Under the pieces are notes generated by a model. The model was not told the origin of the DNA, made no database searches, and worked only from the letters and a program-made list of their open reading frames with translations. Positions 42,700 to 50,642 of a stretch of 64,000 nt of DNA are shown here, piece after piece. The stretch is from contig NZ_CP085324.1 of assembly GCF_020614395.1 (NCBI RefSeq), positions 1,803,564-1,867,563 on the forward strand. Direction: 5' to 3'. Both the position numbers and the translations under genes were made by a program. The stretch is from Salarchaeum japonicum (GTDB lineage: Archaea > Halobacteriota > Halobacteria > Halobacteriales > Halobacteriaceae). The number at the start of each line of letters is the position of its first letter. The stretch's first letter is position 1.

Positions 42700-42750
42700 A
42701 TGAACGACGCAAACGCTTCGCGTTTGCTGGCTCATCACGCGAAGACATGA
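42682..42750 (+). CDS. Leader open frame 2 (22 codons), overlapping the TRIC gene start
   Basis: The frame starts MDVFGVMNDANASRLL and runs through the unit-2 hairpin. Its TGA (42748-42750) overlaps the ATG of the channel gene (42747-42749) as ATGA. This is the same coupling arrangement used by trpC/trpB and others in this window. The first residues again copy the channel protein's N-terminus. Its codons are less GC-biased (GTA, GGT, GTT, GCT, CGT) than those of its neighbours. Translation is unproven. Confidence 0.35.
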   Translation: MDVFGVMNDANASRLLAHHAKT

Positions 42751-43355
42751 ACGTCTTCGACGTGATGAACGCGGTCGGGTTGGTCGCGTTCGCGATCGTC
42801 GGCTCTCTCAAGGCGAGCGACGCCGACCTCGACCTGCTCGGAATCGCCGTTCTGGGGTTCTTGACGGCGCTCGGCGGCGGTATCACGCGGGACGTGCTGG
42901 TGGGGCGGACGCCGGCGGCGCTGTCGGGGAGCGGGGACGTGCTGTGGACGTTCGTCGGGGTGCTGGTGGCGCTCGCGCTGGCGGTCGTGGTGGACGAGCG
43001 CGGCCTGCTGGACAGCCCCGCGCTTCTGGTGCCGGACGCGGTGGGGTTAGCGGCGTTCGCGGCGACGGGCGCGCTCGTCGGCGTTTCGGCGGGCGTGTCG
43101 TCGTTCGGGGTGGTGGTGCTCGCGACGTTGACGGGCGTCGGCGGCGGCACCATCAGCGACGTGCTGCTCGACCGCGTGCCGTTCGTCCTCACGGAGGACT
43201 TCTACGCGTCCTGTGCGCTCATCGGCGGCGTCCTGTTCGTTCTCGCCGTGGACGCGGGCGTGGGGCGGCGGACGGCCGCGCTCGCCTGTGCGGGCGTCGT
43301 GTTCGCGCTCCGCCTGCTCGCGGTTCACCGCGAGTGGCGGCTCCCGTCAGTGTAG
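42747..43355 (+). CDS. TRIC/UPF0126-family membrane channel
   Basis: The protein has 202 residues and seven membrane helices in two homologous halves. The duplicated glycine motif is seen as TALGGGITRDVLVGRTP in the first half and TGVGGGTISDVLLDRVP in the second, the signature of prokaryotic TRIC cation channels (YadS/YicG). It starts MNVFDVMNAVGLVAFAIVG. The upstream tandem units copy precisely this N-terminal coding sequence. It overlaps the convergent permease gene by 9 nt. The conducted ion is probably K+ by family; not verified. Confidence 0.92.
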   Translation: MNVFDVMNAVGLVAFAIVGSLKASDADLDLLGIAVLGFLTALGGGITRDVLVGRTPAALSGSGDVLWTFVGVLVALALAVVVDERGLLDSPALLVPDAVGLAAFAATGALVGVSAGVSSFGVVVLATLTGVGGGTISDVLLDRVPFVLTEDFYASCALIGGVLFVLAVDAGVGRRTAALACAGVVFALRLLAVHREWRLPSV

Positions 43356-44678
43356 GCCGTCCTCGATGCCGTCCTCGACGGCGCTGGCGACGCGCGCGAG
43401 TTTCCGTCGCTCGAAGTACGTGACCTCGACGACGAACACGGCGAGCGCGGTGAGGACGACCGCGCCGAACACGTTCGGTTCGCGGGTGGCGAGGTGGTAG
43501 AACATCAGGGGCGCGAACACCGCGCACCCGAGCGCGCCGAGCAGGGGAGGGAGCCAGGACACGCGGTCGTCGTGGCGCTGGGTGAACGCGAGCGCGCTCA
43601 TCACGCCGAATACGGCGATGAAGGCGAGGGACGCGAACGACGTGATGCCGTCGAGGCTCCCGTAGACGGTGAACGCGACGGTGACGATGCCGAGCAGGAC
43701 GAGCGTGCGCTCGGGCGCGCCGTCCGCGCCGGAGTCCCCGACGCGGTCGGGGAGGAGGTTCTCGTCTATCATGCCCTTCGCGAAGTGCGCGCCGGAGAAG
43801 AGCGTCGCGTTGATGGCGCTCCCCGTGGACACGAGCGCGGCGACGGAGACGACGGCGTAGCCCGCGCTCCCCATGAACGGCTCCGCGGCTTTCGCGAGCG
43901 CGACGTGCTTGTATTCGAGTATCTGGGCGGGCGTGAGGAGGCTGGTGGTGACGACGGCGACGAGCACGTAGACGAGGACGGCGACGGCGATAGCGGCGTA
44001 CACCGACCGGGGGATGGTGCGGTCGGGGTCGCGGATGCTGTCGCGGTCGTAGAACAGCAACTGCCAGCCCTGGAAGGCGACGAAGGAGACGGCCGCGGCG
44101 ACCAGCGGGTCAAGGCCGCCGACGCCGCCGACGCCGAACCCGAGACGCCCGGTCTGCGCGCCGTAGTACGCGCCCCATCCGCCGACGACGACGAGGATGA
44201 GGATTTTCGCGCCCACCAGGACGTTCTCGGTGGTGCCGGACGCCCGCGCGCCGAGGAGGTTCAGCGCGACGAACCCCGCGACGGCGAGCGCGGACACGAC
44301 GGGCCGGGTGGGGACGCCGAGGACGGCGTGAACGCCCGCGAGTTCGACGGTGAAACTCCCGAACGCGTACGCGTACATCGCCATCGACCCGACGTACCCG
44401 AAGAGGAGCGTCCACCCGACCATCCCCGCGAGCGTGGTGTTCCCGGAGAACCGCTGGACGTACGTGACCGACCCGCCGTTCGGCTCGCTGACCTCGTTCA
44501 GTTTGTTGTACGAGTAGCCCGCGCAGGCCGCGACGACGCCCGCGAGGACGAACGCGAGCCACGTGCGGGGGCCGGCGATGGTCGCGACCAGCCCGAGGAT
44601 GGAGAAGATGCCGCCGCCTATCATCCCGCCGAGCGCGATGGCGACGCTCGCGGACAGCCCGAGGCCGTCGTCGCTCAT
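43347..44678 (-). CDS. APC-family amino-acid permease
   Basis: This 443-residue protein has about twelve membrane helices. The APC-superfamily substrate helix 1 is ALGGMIGGGIFSILGLVATI. Helix 6-like segments with LDPLVAAAVSFVAFQGWQLL follow. It probably imports an amino acid or amine with a cation; substrate unknown. The C-terminal tail after helix 12 is short (FERRKLARVASAVEDGIEDG). It is downstream of the thermosome gene by 48 bp in the same orientation. Confidence 0.9.
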   Translation of the reverse strand: MSDDGLGLSASVAIALGGMIGGGIFSILGLVATIAGPRTWLAFVLAGVVAACAGYSYNKLNEVSEPNGGSVTYVQRFSGNTTLAGMVGWTLLFGYVGSMAMYAYAFGSFTVELAGVHAVLGVPTRPVVSALAVAGFVALNLLGARASGTTENVLVGAKILILVVVGGWGAYYGAQTGRLGFGVGGVGGLDPLVAAAVSFVAFQGWQLLFYDRDSIRDPDRTIPRSVYAAIAVAVLVYVLVAVVTTSLLTPAQILEYKHVALAKAAEPFMGSAGYAVVSVAALVSTGSAINATLFSGAHFAKGMIDENLLPDRVGDSGADGAPERTLVLLGIVTVAFTVYGSLDGITSFASLAFIAVFGVMSALAFTQRHDDRVSWLPPLLGALGCAVFAPLMFYHLATREPNVFGAVVLTALAVFVVEVTYFERRKLARVASAVEDGIEDGLH

Positions 44679-44726
44679 TACGAGCGGGCTACGGGGCGCG
44701 GCGTGTTAGGCGTGGGGGCCGGACGC

Positions 44727-46292
44727 CTAGTTCGCGGCGATGATGTCGTCGATGCGGACGACCATCGTCGCGGCCTCGGTGGCGGATTCGAGAGCGTCGC
44801 GCTTCACGGCGACGGGGTCGAGGACGCCGGCTTCGACGGGGTCGGCGAGCGTTCCGGTCTCGCCGTCGGTGACGATGCCGGCGCGGCCGGTTTCGTTCGC
44901 GGCGCGGAGGTCGACGAGCGCGTCGATGGAGTCCATGCCGGTGTTCTCCGCGAGCGTGCGGGGGAGGACGTCGAGCGCGTCCGCGAACGCCTCGGCGGCG
45001 AGCTGTGCGCGGCCGTCGATGCCGGGCGCGCCCTCGCGAATCGCGTCGGCGAGCACGATTTCGGTGCATCCCGCGCCGGGGACGACGCCGTCGCCGTCGA
45101 GCGCGACCGCGACGACGTCGAGCGCGTCGCCGAGCGCGCGTTCGAGTTCCGCCGCGACGTGTTCGGTGCTGCCGCGCACGAGGAGCGTGACGGACTCGGC
45201 GTCCCGGCCGCCCTCGACGAACGTCAGGTCGTCGTCGCCGTACGTCTCGACGCGGACGGACGCGGCGTACCCGAGGTCGTCGGGGTCGATGTCGCGCACG
45301 TCGCCGAGCGCGACCGCGCCGGTGGCGGACGCGATGGCGGTCGCGTCGGAGGTTTTCACGTTCGCGAACGTCGCGATGTCCTCGTCGGCGAGGTAGGCGG
45401 CGGCGCGCGAGTCCACCTTCTTCGTGCAGAACAGCACGTCCACGCCGGCGTCGGCGAGGCGGCGGGCGTACTCGCGGAGTTCGGCGTCCTCGGCGTCGAG
45501 CGCGGCGTTCAGTTGGCCTGCGCTCGTGATGTTATACTCGACGCTCGCGCTGGTCTCGCGGGTGTCGAGTTTCGCGTCGAGCACGGCGACGGTCGCGTCG
45601 GACACGTCGCGGGGCATGTCCTCGCGGACGGGCGATTTCTCGGTGAGGACTCCCTCGACGAGTTCGGTCGCGCCGGCGGACGCGCCGGCGAGCGTGTGGA
45701 CGCGCACGTCGTCGCGGCGCACGCGGTCGCCGTCCGCGACGTGCCGGACGGCGGCGACGACGAGGTCGGCGAGCCGGTCGGCGGAGCCGTCGCCCGTGCC
45801 CTTCCCGGTCATGCTGGTCGCGGCGACGCGCGCGAGGAGGTCGTCGTCGAGTTCGGCGTCCAGCGCGAGGGTGGAGAGCGCGTCGAGCGCGATGTCGCGG
45901 GCGGCGGCGTACCCCTCGACGACGGTCGTGGGGTGCACGTCGCTGTCGAGGAGTTCCTCGGCGCGCGCGAGGAGGTTCCCGGCGAGCACGGCGGCCGTGG
46001 TCGTGCCGTCCCCGACCTCGTCCTCCTGGGTGCGCGCCACGTCCACGAGCATCTTCGCGGCGGGGTGTTCGACGTCCATCTCCTCCAGAATCGTGACGCC
46101 GTCGTTCGTGACGACGACGTTCCCCGTGGCGTCCACGAGCATCTTGTCCATCCCGCGCGGGCCGAGTGTGGTGCGGACGGCGTCCGCGACGGCCTTGCCG
46201 GCGGTGATGTTCGAGGACTGCGCGTCGCGGCCGCGGGTTCGGCGTGCGTCGTTTCCGAGGATAAAGACGGGACTCATCGTGTTCGCTGCCAT
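44727..46292 (-). CDS. ths: Thermosome subunit (group II chaperonin)
   Basis: This ATP-dependent folding ring subunit has 521 residues. Motifs are [57 protein letters not shown] and the catalytic Asp region [13 protein letters not shown]. The chain ends in [11 protein letters not shown] without the Gly/Met-rich tail of the main haloarchaeal subunits. It is therefore likely the divergent third-type subunit, judged by tail only. The start [13 protein letters not shown] sits 28 nt from a strong TATA box. Confidence 0.93.
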   Translation of the reverse strand: MAANTMSPVFILGNDARRTRGRDAQSSNITAGKAVADAVRTTLGPRGMDKMLVDATGNVVVTNDGVTILEEMDVEHPAAKMLVDVARTQEDEVGDGTTTAAVLAGNLLARAEELLDSDVHPTTVVEGYAAARDIALDALSTLALDAELDDDLLARVAATSMTGKGTGDGSADRLADLVVAAVRHVADGDRVRRDDVRVHTLAGASAGATELVEGVLTEKSPVREDMPRDVSDATVAVLDAKLDTRETSASVEYNITSAGQLNAALDAEDAELREYARRLADAGVDVLFCTKKVDSRAAAYLADEDIATFANVKTSDATAIASATGAVALGDVRDIDPDDLGYAASVRVETYGDDDLTFVEGGRDAESVTLLVRGSTEHVAAELERALGDALDVVAVALDGDGVVPGAGCTEIVLADAIREGAPGIDGRAQLAAEAFADALDVLPRTLAENTGMDSIDALVDLRAANETGRAGIVTDGETGTLADPVEAGVLDPVAVKRDALESATEAATMVVRIDDIIAAN

Positions 46293-46314
46293 GCTGTCCG
46301 GGAGGATTGCGAGT

Positions 46315-46326
46315 CTACATATACTC
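46315..46326 (-). promoter_or_regulatory. TATA box of the thermosome gene
   Basis: On the minus strand it reads GAGTATATGTAG, centred about 28 nt upstream of the start codon. This is a strong core promoter for a leaderless transcript. The 107-bp gap is shared with the amidohydrolase gene on the plus strand. Confidence 0.6.
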
Positions 46327-46399
46327 TTCGTGACACGTGATAGCAGTCGGCCGCGGGGCGACCGGTAGGACGAAATACGCGGCTGTTCGTCCTACGAGC

Positions 46400-47215
46400 A
46401 TGTTGGAACTCGAACACGGGTTCCGCGTCGTGGACGTCCACGCGCGCCTCCACGCCGGCCCGGAACCCCCGCTCCGGGGGCGGGACGTAGACGCAGAACA
46501 GTTGGAGCGCGAACTCCACCAGGCGGGCGTGGTTCGCGCCGCCGTCTCCCCCGGCGAGCAGGCGGGCGAGCGCGGCTACCTCCGCGCGAACAACGCCGTC
46601 GCCCGGCAGACCGTCGAGCGGCCGTTCGTCGCGCTCGCCCGCATCGACGGCCCCCGCGACCCCGGAACGGACGCCGGCGCGCGCCTCCGCAACCTCCGCG
46701 CGGCGCGCGAGGACTACCACACCGACCCCGACGACGTGGAGCAGTACGCGTACGACGACCGCTTCCACGGGTTCCGCCTCCATCCGCCCCGGGACGGCCT
46801 GCCGGACGAGGAGACCCTGGACGCGCTCGGGGACGCCGGCCTCCCCGTGCTCGTGCACGCGGGCCGCGACTTCCGGCCCGAGACCGTCGCGGACACCCTC
46901 CTCGACCGCGGGTTCCCCGTGATTCTCGGGCACTTCGGCGGCCACCCGCTCGACCGGGACGCGATGACGGACGCCCTCGGCCTCCTCGACCGCTACGACG
47001 ACCTCTACCTCGACACGAGCGCCGTCCGGTACCGCGACATCCTCGAACGCGGCATCACCGAACACCCCGACAGAATCGTGTTCGGGAGCGGCACGCCGAG
47101 CGTCCACCCCGACGTGGCCGTGATGGAGATACTGACGCTCGACGTGCCCGAGGACTTGATGAGTCGCGTGTTCTCGAAGAACCCGGGGCGCGTCATCGAC
47201 GCCCTCAGCGAGTGA
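46400..47215 (+). CDS. Amidohydrolase-family (TIM-barrel metal hydrolase) protein
   Basis: The protein has 271 residues. It starts with a modified metal strand, FRVVDVHARLHAG, where active members have His-X-His; here the pair is HARLH. Later FHGFRLHPPRDG, LPVLVHAGRDFRPE, PVILGHFGGHP and YLDTSAVRYR match the amidohydrolase-2/TatD-like barrel. FGSGTPSVHPDVAVMEIL resembles the catalytic Asp strand, with SGT in place of SDxP. Activity is therefore uncertain. Its last 39 nt are repeated just downstream. Confidence 0.8.
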   Translation: MLELEHGFRVVDVHARLHAGPEPPLRGRDVDAEQLERELHQAGVVRAAVSPGEQAGERGYLRANNAVARQTVERPFVALARIDGPRDPGTDAGARLRNLRAAREDYHTDPDDVEQYAYDDRFHGFRLHPPRDGLPDEETLDALGDAGLPVLVHAGRDFRPETVADTLLDRGFPVILGHFGGHPLDRDAMTDALGLLDRYDDLYLDTSAVRYRDILERGITEHPDRIVFGSGTPSVHPDVAVMEILTLDVPEDLMSRVFSKNPGRVIDALSE

Positions 47216-47271
47216 CGCTCACTCCGGGAGCACAAAACCCGGGCCGCGTCATCGACGCCCTCGGCGAGTAG
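47177..47271 (+). repeat. Tandem duplicate of the amidohydrolase 3' end
   Basis: The last 39 nt of the gene (47177-47215), coding NPGRVIDALSE and stop, recur at 47234-47271. The second copy would read NPGRVIDALGE and stop. The copies differ at only a few bases including the stop (TGA versus TAG), with an 18-nt spacer between them. The second copy ends 1 nt before the stop of the convergent glycosyltransferase. Confidence 0.85.
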
Positions 47272-48186
47272 TCAGTCGTAGCGGGCGAGGGTGCGGTCCA
47301 TGCGCTGGGAGACGCCGTTGGGGTTGCGGCGGGGCGGGCCGTCGGAGCGGCGGGCGCTGAGGCCGTCGCGCACGCCGCGGGCGGCGTTCCGGAGGACGGC
47401 GTTGCCGTTCGCGGCCCACTCGGAGGGGCGTTCGTCGCCCGTGAGCACGTCCTTGGCGACGCCGAGCGCGTCCGTGAGGGCGTGCCGTCCGAGGCGGTAG
47501 GGGACGGTCGGGTGGACGCCGTAGTTCTTCGCGAGGCGGTAGGCGAGCGACCGGTACTTCACGCCCCAGAGCGGCACGTCGGCGTCGGCGGCGACCCGGT
47601 GGGTCACGTCGTCGGCGTCGGTGCGGACGACCGCCATGCCGGACTGCCAGGAAACGGGTCGGTTCATGCCGGCGAGTCGGTGCGCGGCGTCGCGGGCCGC
47701 GCCGGTTTCGAGGTACTCGTCAAAGCCGTCGAGCGCCTCGATGGCGTCCCGAGTGAACGCGACGTTCCCGCCGTCGAAGTACGTCACGTCGCGGCCGCGG
47801 ATGCGGCGACGTTCGACGGCCTCGGTGGTGTGTCCGCCGGCCACGTCGCGGTGGATTGGGCCGGTGACGGCGTCGGCGTTCGCGATGCCGTCGCGGAGCG
47901 CGTCCACCCAGCCCTCGCGGACGCAACTCGCCTGCCCGAGGAGCGCGAGCACGTCACCGGTCGCGGCGGCGAGGCCGGCGTTCCGGGCGGCGTTGACGTT
48001 CCGCTCGGAGAGTTCGAGGAGGATATCGACGACGGGGTGGTCGCGCACCAGGCCGCTCGTGCCGTCCGCGGACGGGCCGTTCACGACGACGACCTCGACG
48101 TTCGGCGCGTGCGCGGAGAGCGCGTCGAGGGTCGCCGCGAGGCGGTCGCGGGCGTTGAGCGTGGGCACTACCACCGACAGGTCCAT
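47272..48186 (-). CDS. Family 2 glycosyltransferase
   Basis: The protein has 304 residues. The GT2 N-terminus MDLSVVVPTLNARDRLAATL is clear. An NGPSADGT segment replaces the usual Asp-Gly-Ser/Thr strand. The ERNVNAARNAGLAAATGDVL helix and the GGNVAFTRDAIEALDGFDE acceptor region are typical. There is no membrane segment. The substrate is unknown. Its partner may be the methyltransferase 61 bp upstream in the same direction, suggesting glycan or lipid modification. Confidence 0.88.
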   Translation of the reverse strand: MDLSVVVPTLNARDRLAATLDALSAHAPNVEVVVVNGPSADGTSGLVRDHPVVDILLELSERNVNAARNAGLAAATGDVLALLGQASCVREGWVDALRDGIANADAVTGPIHRDVAGGHTTEAVERRRIRGRDVTYFDGGNVAFTRDAIEALDGFDEYLETGAARDAAHRLAGMNRPVSWQSGMAVVRTDADDVTHRVAADADVPLWGVKYRSLAYRLAKNYGVHPTVPYRLGRHALTDALGVAKDVLTGDERPSEWAANGNAVLRNAARGVRDGLSARRSDGPPRRNPNGVSQRMDRTLARYD

Positions 48187-48247
48187 ACGGAGAGGTTCGG
48201 ACGTACGACCAAAAACATCCCGGCACGTCCGCGAGAAGTCCGGAATC

Positions 48248-48952
48248 TTACACTCTCGCGTCCCAGTAGGAGACGGAGGCGAGCGCGTCCCCGACGCGCG
48301 TCCGGCCGAGGGAGGTGTCCGCGGAACGCAGCGAGTTCGCGAGCCAATCCGGGAGTTTCCGGTAGAGACCGTAGGGGAGGACGAAGTCGTGTTCCGCGCC
48401 CGCGAGGCGGAGGTTCGCGCCCGTGACGAGGTCGCGGACTTCGTCGTCCGAGTAGAGCCGCGACCCCATCGGGAGGAGCCAGTTGTAGATGGAGCGCGTC
48501 GAGGTGTCGTTGAAGGTGTCGAAGAACACCTGGTTCTTGGAGACGCGCGCCATCTCGCTGAGGAACTTCGCGGGCGTGTCCGCGAGGTGGAAAAACCGCA
48601 TCGCGAACACGGCGTCGAAGTGGTCGTCGGGGAACGGGAGGCGGGCGGCGTCGCCGCGCATGAACTCCAGGTGGTCGTCCACGCCGGCGTCGCGCGCCTT
48701 CTCCCGGCCCTCCTGGAGCATCGCGCTGGAGATGTCGAGGCCGACGATGTCCGCGCCGCGGTCGGCGAGCATCACGGTGAACCGGCCGGTGCCGCAGGCG
48801 ATTTCGAGGACGCGCTTGTCCTCGACTGGGCCGAGGGCTTCGAGAACGGCTCGTTTCTCGCGTCGGTCGATGAGCTGTCCGCCGCGGGAGAATCGCTTCT
48901 CGTCGTACTCCTCCGCGACGTCGGAGGCCTGGTACCACTCCTGTCCCTTCAC
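48248..48952 (-). CDS. Class I SAM-dependent methyltransferase
   Basis: The protein has 234 residues and a GTG start (codes MKGQEWYQASDVAEEYDEKR). SAM motif I is VLEIACGTGRFTVMLA, post-I is IVGLDISSAMLQ, and motif II is FDAVFAMRFFHL. It belongs to the UbiE/type-11 methyltransferase group. The acceptor is unknown. A conserved C-terminal region (YSDDEVRDLVTGANLRLAGA) likely shapes the substrate pocket. It is encoded just upstream of a glycosyltransferase and probably co-transcribed. Confidence 0.88.
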   Translation of the reverse strand: MKGQEWYQASDVAEEYDEKRFSRGGQLIDRREKRAVLEALGPVEDKRVLEIACGTGRFTVMLADRGADIVGLDISSAMLQEGREKARDAGVDDHLEFMRGDAARLPFPDDHFDAVFAMRFFHLADTPAKFLSEMARVSKNQVFFDTFNDTSTRSIYNWLLPMGSRLYSDDEVRDLVTGANLRLAGAEHDFVLPYGLYRKLPDWLANSLRSADTSLGRTRVGDALASVSYWDARV

Positions 48953-49005
48953 GCTACGTTCACGTCCACGCCCGGCCCCTAAAACCGTACTGGAACGCGG
49001 GAGGG

Positions 49006-49437
49006 TTACGCGGTGACGACGCGGTCGGGGCGGATGCGGACGACGACCCGTTTGCCGTCCTCCTCGCCGTGGTGCGGGTACTCGTCCACGTCGAAGTACC
49101 GCCGGGCGAGCGCGTCGATGTGTTCGACCGCGCCCGTCGTGTCCACGCTCTCGACTTCGCCGCGGACGGAGAGGTAGCGGTAGGGGTCGTCGGGGTCGGT
49201 GATGGACACGCCGACCTTCGGGTTCTGTCGGACGTTCCGCTCTTTCCGGCGGCCGCGCGCGGTGTTGACGAGGAGGTGTTCGTCGCCGCTCGACCAGGGG
49301 TGGGCGTCCTCGCCCGGGGCTTCGTAGCCGACCCAGACGGGCGTGGTGTGCGGGGTGCCGTCGGGCATGACGGTGGCGAAGTGCGCGAACGATTCGGTCT
49401 CGAAGAGGTCGCGGTAGGCCTCGGGAATCGCGGGCAT
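49006..49437 (-). CDS. Pyridoxamine-phosphate-oxidase-like flavin/F420-binding protein
   Basis: This 143-residue split-barrel protein has the PPOX core SFAHFATVMPDGTPHTTPVW, a basic cofactor-binding stretch GRRKERNVRQNPKVGVSIT, and PYRYLSVRGEVESVD. Members of this size in haloarchaea often use F420 or FMN; the cofactor is not decided here. It ends with RIRPDRVVTA. The upstream gap is shared with the winged-helix gene. Confidence 0.88.
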   Translation of the reverse strand: MPAIPEAYRDLFETESFAHFATVMPDGTPHTTPVWVGYEAPGEDAHPWSSGDEHLLVNTARGRRKERNVRQNPKVGVSITDPDDPYRYLSVRGEVESVDTTGAVEHIDALARRYFDVDEYPHHGEEDGKRVVVRIRPDRVVTA

Positions 49438-49476
49438 GGTCGGCCTTCGACCCCCGCACCCATCAACCCCACTACC

Positions 49477-49489
49477 TAATATTGTATTA
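49477..49489. promoter_or_regulatory. AT-rich palindrome in the 49438-49546 divergent gap
   Basis: TAATA-TTG-TATTA is a perfect inverted repeat, nested in a larger CTAAT...ATTAG symmetry reaching about 49498. It is the most AT-rich spot of the 109-bp gap between the PPOX gene and the winged-helix regulator. It is a candidate operator for that regulator and may also serve as a TATA element. Confidence 0.45.
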
Positions 49490-49546
49490 ATCCATTAGAC
49501 ACCAGTATAGCCAACCTTTACGTATAGCTGTGTGGCAGTAATTGTC

Positions 49547-49810
49547 ATGAGTACGACCGCGGAGCAACACGTAGCCACGGACGACGAGGAATTCCGGGAG
49601 CGCCTGCGCGAACTCCCCCCGAGCGCGAAACTCGTCGCGAAGGTTCTGGAAATGGACTCCCCGCTCTCGCAGGGCGACCTCGCGGAGGAGACCCTGCTCC
49701 CCGACCGCACCGTCCGCTACGCGCTCAACCGCCTCGACGACGCCGGCCTCGTCAGCGCCCGGTACAGCTTCGAGGACGCGCGCAAGCAAGTGTACTACCT
49801 CGACGCGTAA
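49547..49810 (+). CDS. Small winged-helix transcriptional regulator
   Basis: The protein has 87 residues. LPPSAKLVAKVLEMDSPLSQ / GDLAEETLLPDRTVRYALN is a MarR/TrmB-like winged helix. RLDDAGLVSARYSFEDARKQ and VYYLDA form the wing. There is no effector domain, so dimerisation and co-factors are unclear. The ATG at 49547 is preferred over one 15 nt upstream because the family starts with the MSTT... acidic tail. The palindrome at 49477 may be its own operator. Confidence 0.85.
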   Translation: MSTTAEQHVATDDEEFRERLRELPPSAKLVAKVLEMDSPLSQGDLAEETLLPDRTVRYALNRLDDAGLVSARYSFEDARKQVYYLDA

Positions 49811-49841
49811 CTTTTCCTCCCCGCCCGTTCACGTTCCGGGC

Positions 49842-50600
49842 GTGTTCGAACGCATCTCCGTCCCCGTGGCGACGCGCGCCCCGACGGGCGCGACGAACGC
49901 CTACCTCGCCGACGGCGTCCTCCTCGACCCCGCCGCCCGCAGCGACGCGCTCGACCGCCGGGTCGCCGCCGCCGACATCGACCACGTCGCGGTCACGCAC
50001 ACCCACGAAGACCACGTCGGCGCGCTCGCGCACTACGCCGCCGAGACCGGGGCGACCGTGTGGGCGCGCGCCGGCCGCGCGGAGCGGTTCGCGGCCGCGA
50101 CCGGCGTCACGCCCGACCGGACATTCCGTGAGGGCGACCGCGTGGGGCCGCTCACCGTGCTGGAGACGCCGGGGCACGCGCCCGACCACGTCGCGTTTGC
50201 CGGCGGCGGCGAACTCGCCATCGGCGACCTCGCGATGGCGGAGTCCAGCATCTTCGTCGGCACTCGGGACGGCGACATGCGGGCGTACTACGCCAGTCTC
50301 CGCCGCCTCCTCGCGCGGGACGCCGACGCGCTCCACCCGGGCCATGGGCACGCCATCGCGAACCCGGACGAGCGAATCGCCGACCTGCTCGCGCGCCGCG
50401 TCCGCCGCGAGCGGAACGTCGAGCGCGCCGTCCGCGAGGGCGCGCGCGCCATCGACGACATCGTGGACGCCGCGTACTCCCGGAACGTCGCGGACGTGCG
50501 CGACCTCGCGACCGAGACGGTGCGCGCGCACCTCGAAAAGCTCGATATCGAGGGGCGCGTGCGCTGGTATCCCGCGGACGACCGCGCGACGCCGCCGTAG
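49842..50600 (+). CDS. MBL-fold metallo-hydrolase
   Basis: The protein has 252 residues and a GTG start 31 nt after the previous stop. The metal motif HTHEDH is at 53-58, then PGHAPDHVAF, GDLAM, and LHPGHGHAI give the remaining ligands. This is the glyoxalase-II/beta-lactamase fold. A C-terminal helical domain (about 175-252, ERIADLLARRVRRERNVE) resembles that of LACTB2-like hydrolases. It probably hydrolyses a thioester or nucleic acid; which is not known. Confidence 0.88.
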   Translation: MFERISVPVATRAPTGATNAYLADGVLLDPAARSDALDRRVAAADIDHVAVTHTHEDHVGALAHYAAETGATVWARAGRAERFAAATGVTPDRTFREGDRVGPLTVLETPGHAPDHVAFAGGGELAIGDLAMAESSIFVGTRDGDMRAYYASLRRLLARDADALHPGHGHAIANPDERIADLLARRVRRERNVERAVREGARAIDDIVDAAYSRNVADVRDLATETVRAHLEKLDIEGRVRWYPADDRATPP

Positions 50601-50642
50601 GGCGAGCACGGGACTTTTCGTCGCGGAGCGCGACTATCCGGT

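Larger units (their letters stand above)
42612..42746 (+). repeat. Two tandem 65-70-nt leader units duplicating the start of the next gene
   Basis: Unit 1 is 42612-42681 and unit 2 is 42682-42746. Each begins with a copy of the first codons of the gene at 42747. Unit 1 matches that start at 23 of 24 nt; unit 2 at 19 of 24. At identical offset (nt 28-46 of each unit) is a 19-nt hairpin. Unit 1 has GTCAGACC-GAA-GGCCTGAC (42639-42657, one mismatch) and unit 2 GCAAACGC-TTC-GCGTTTGC (42709-42727, perfect). Most stem pairs differ between units yet still pair. Each then continues with a related CTGGC-NCA-NCAC spacer to the next ATG. Confidence 0.8.
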
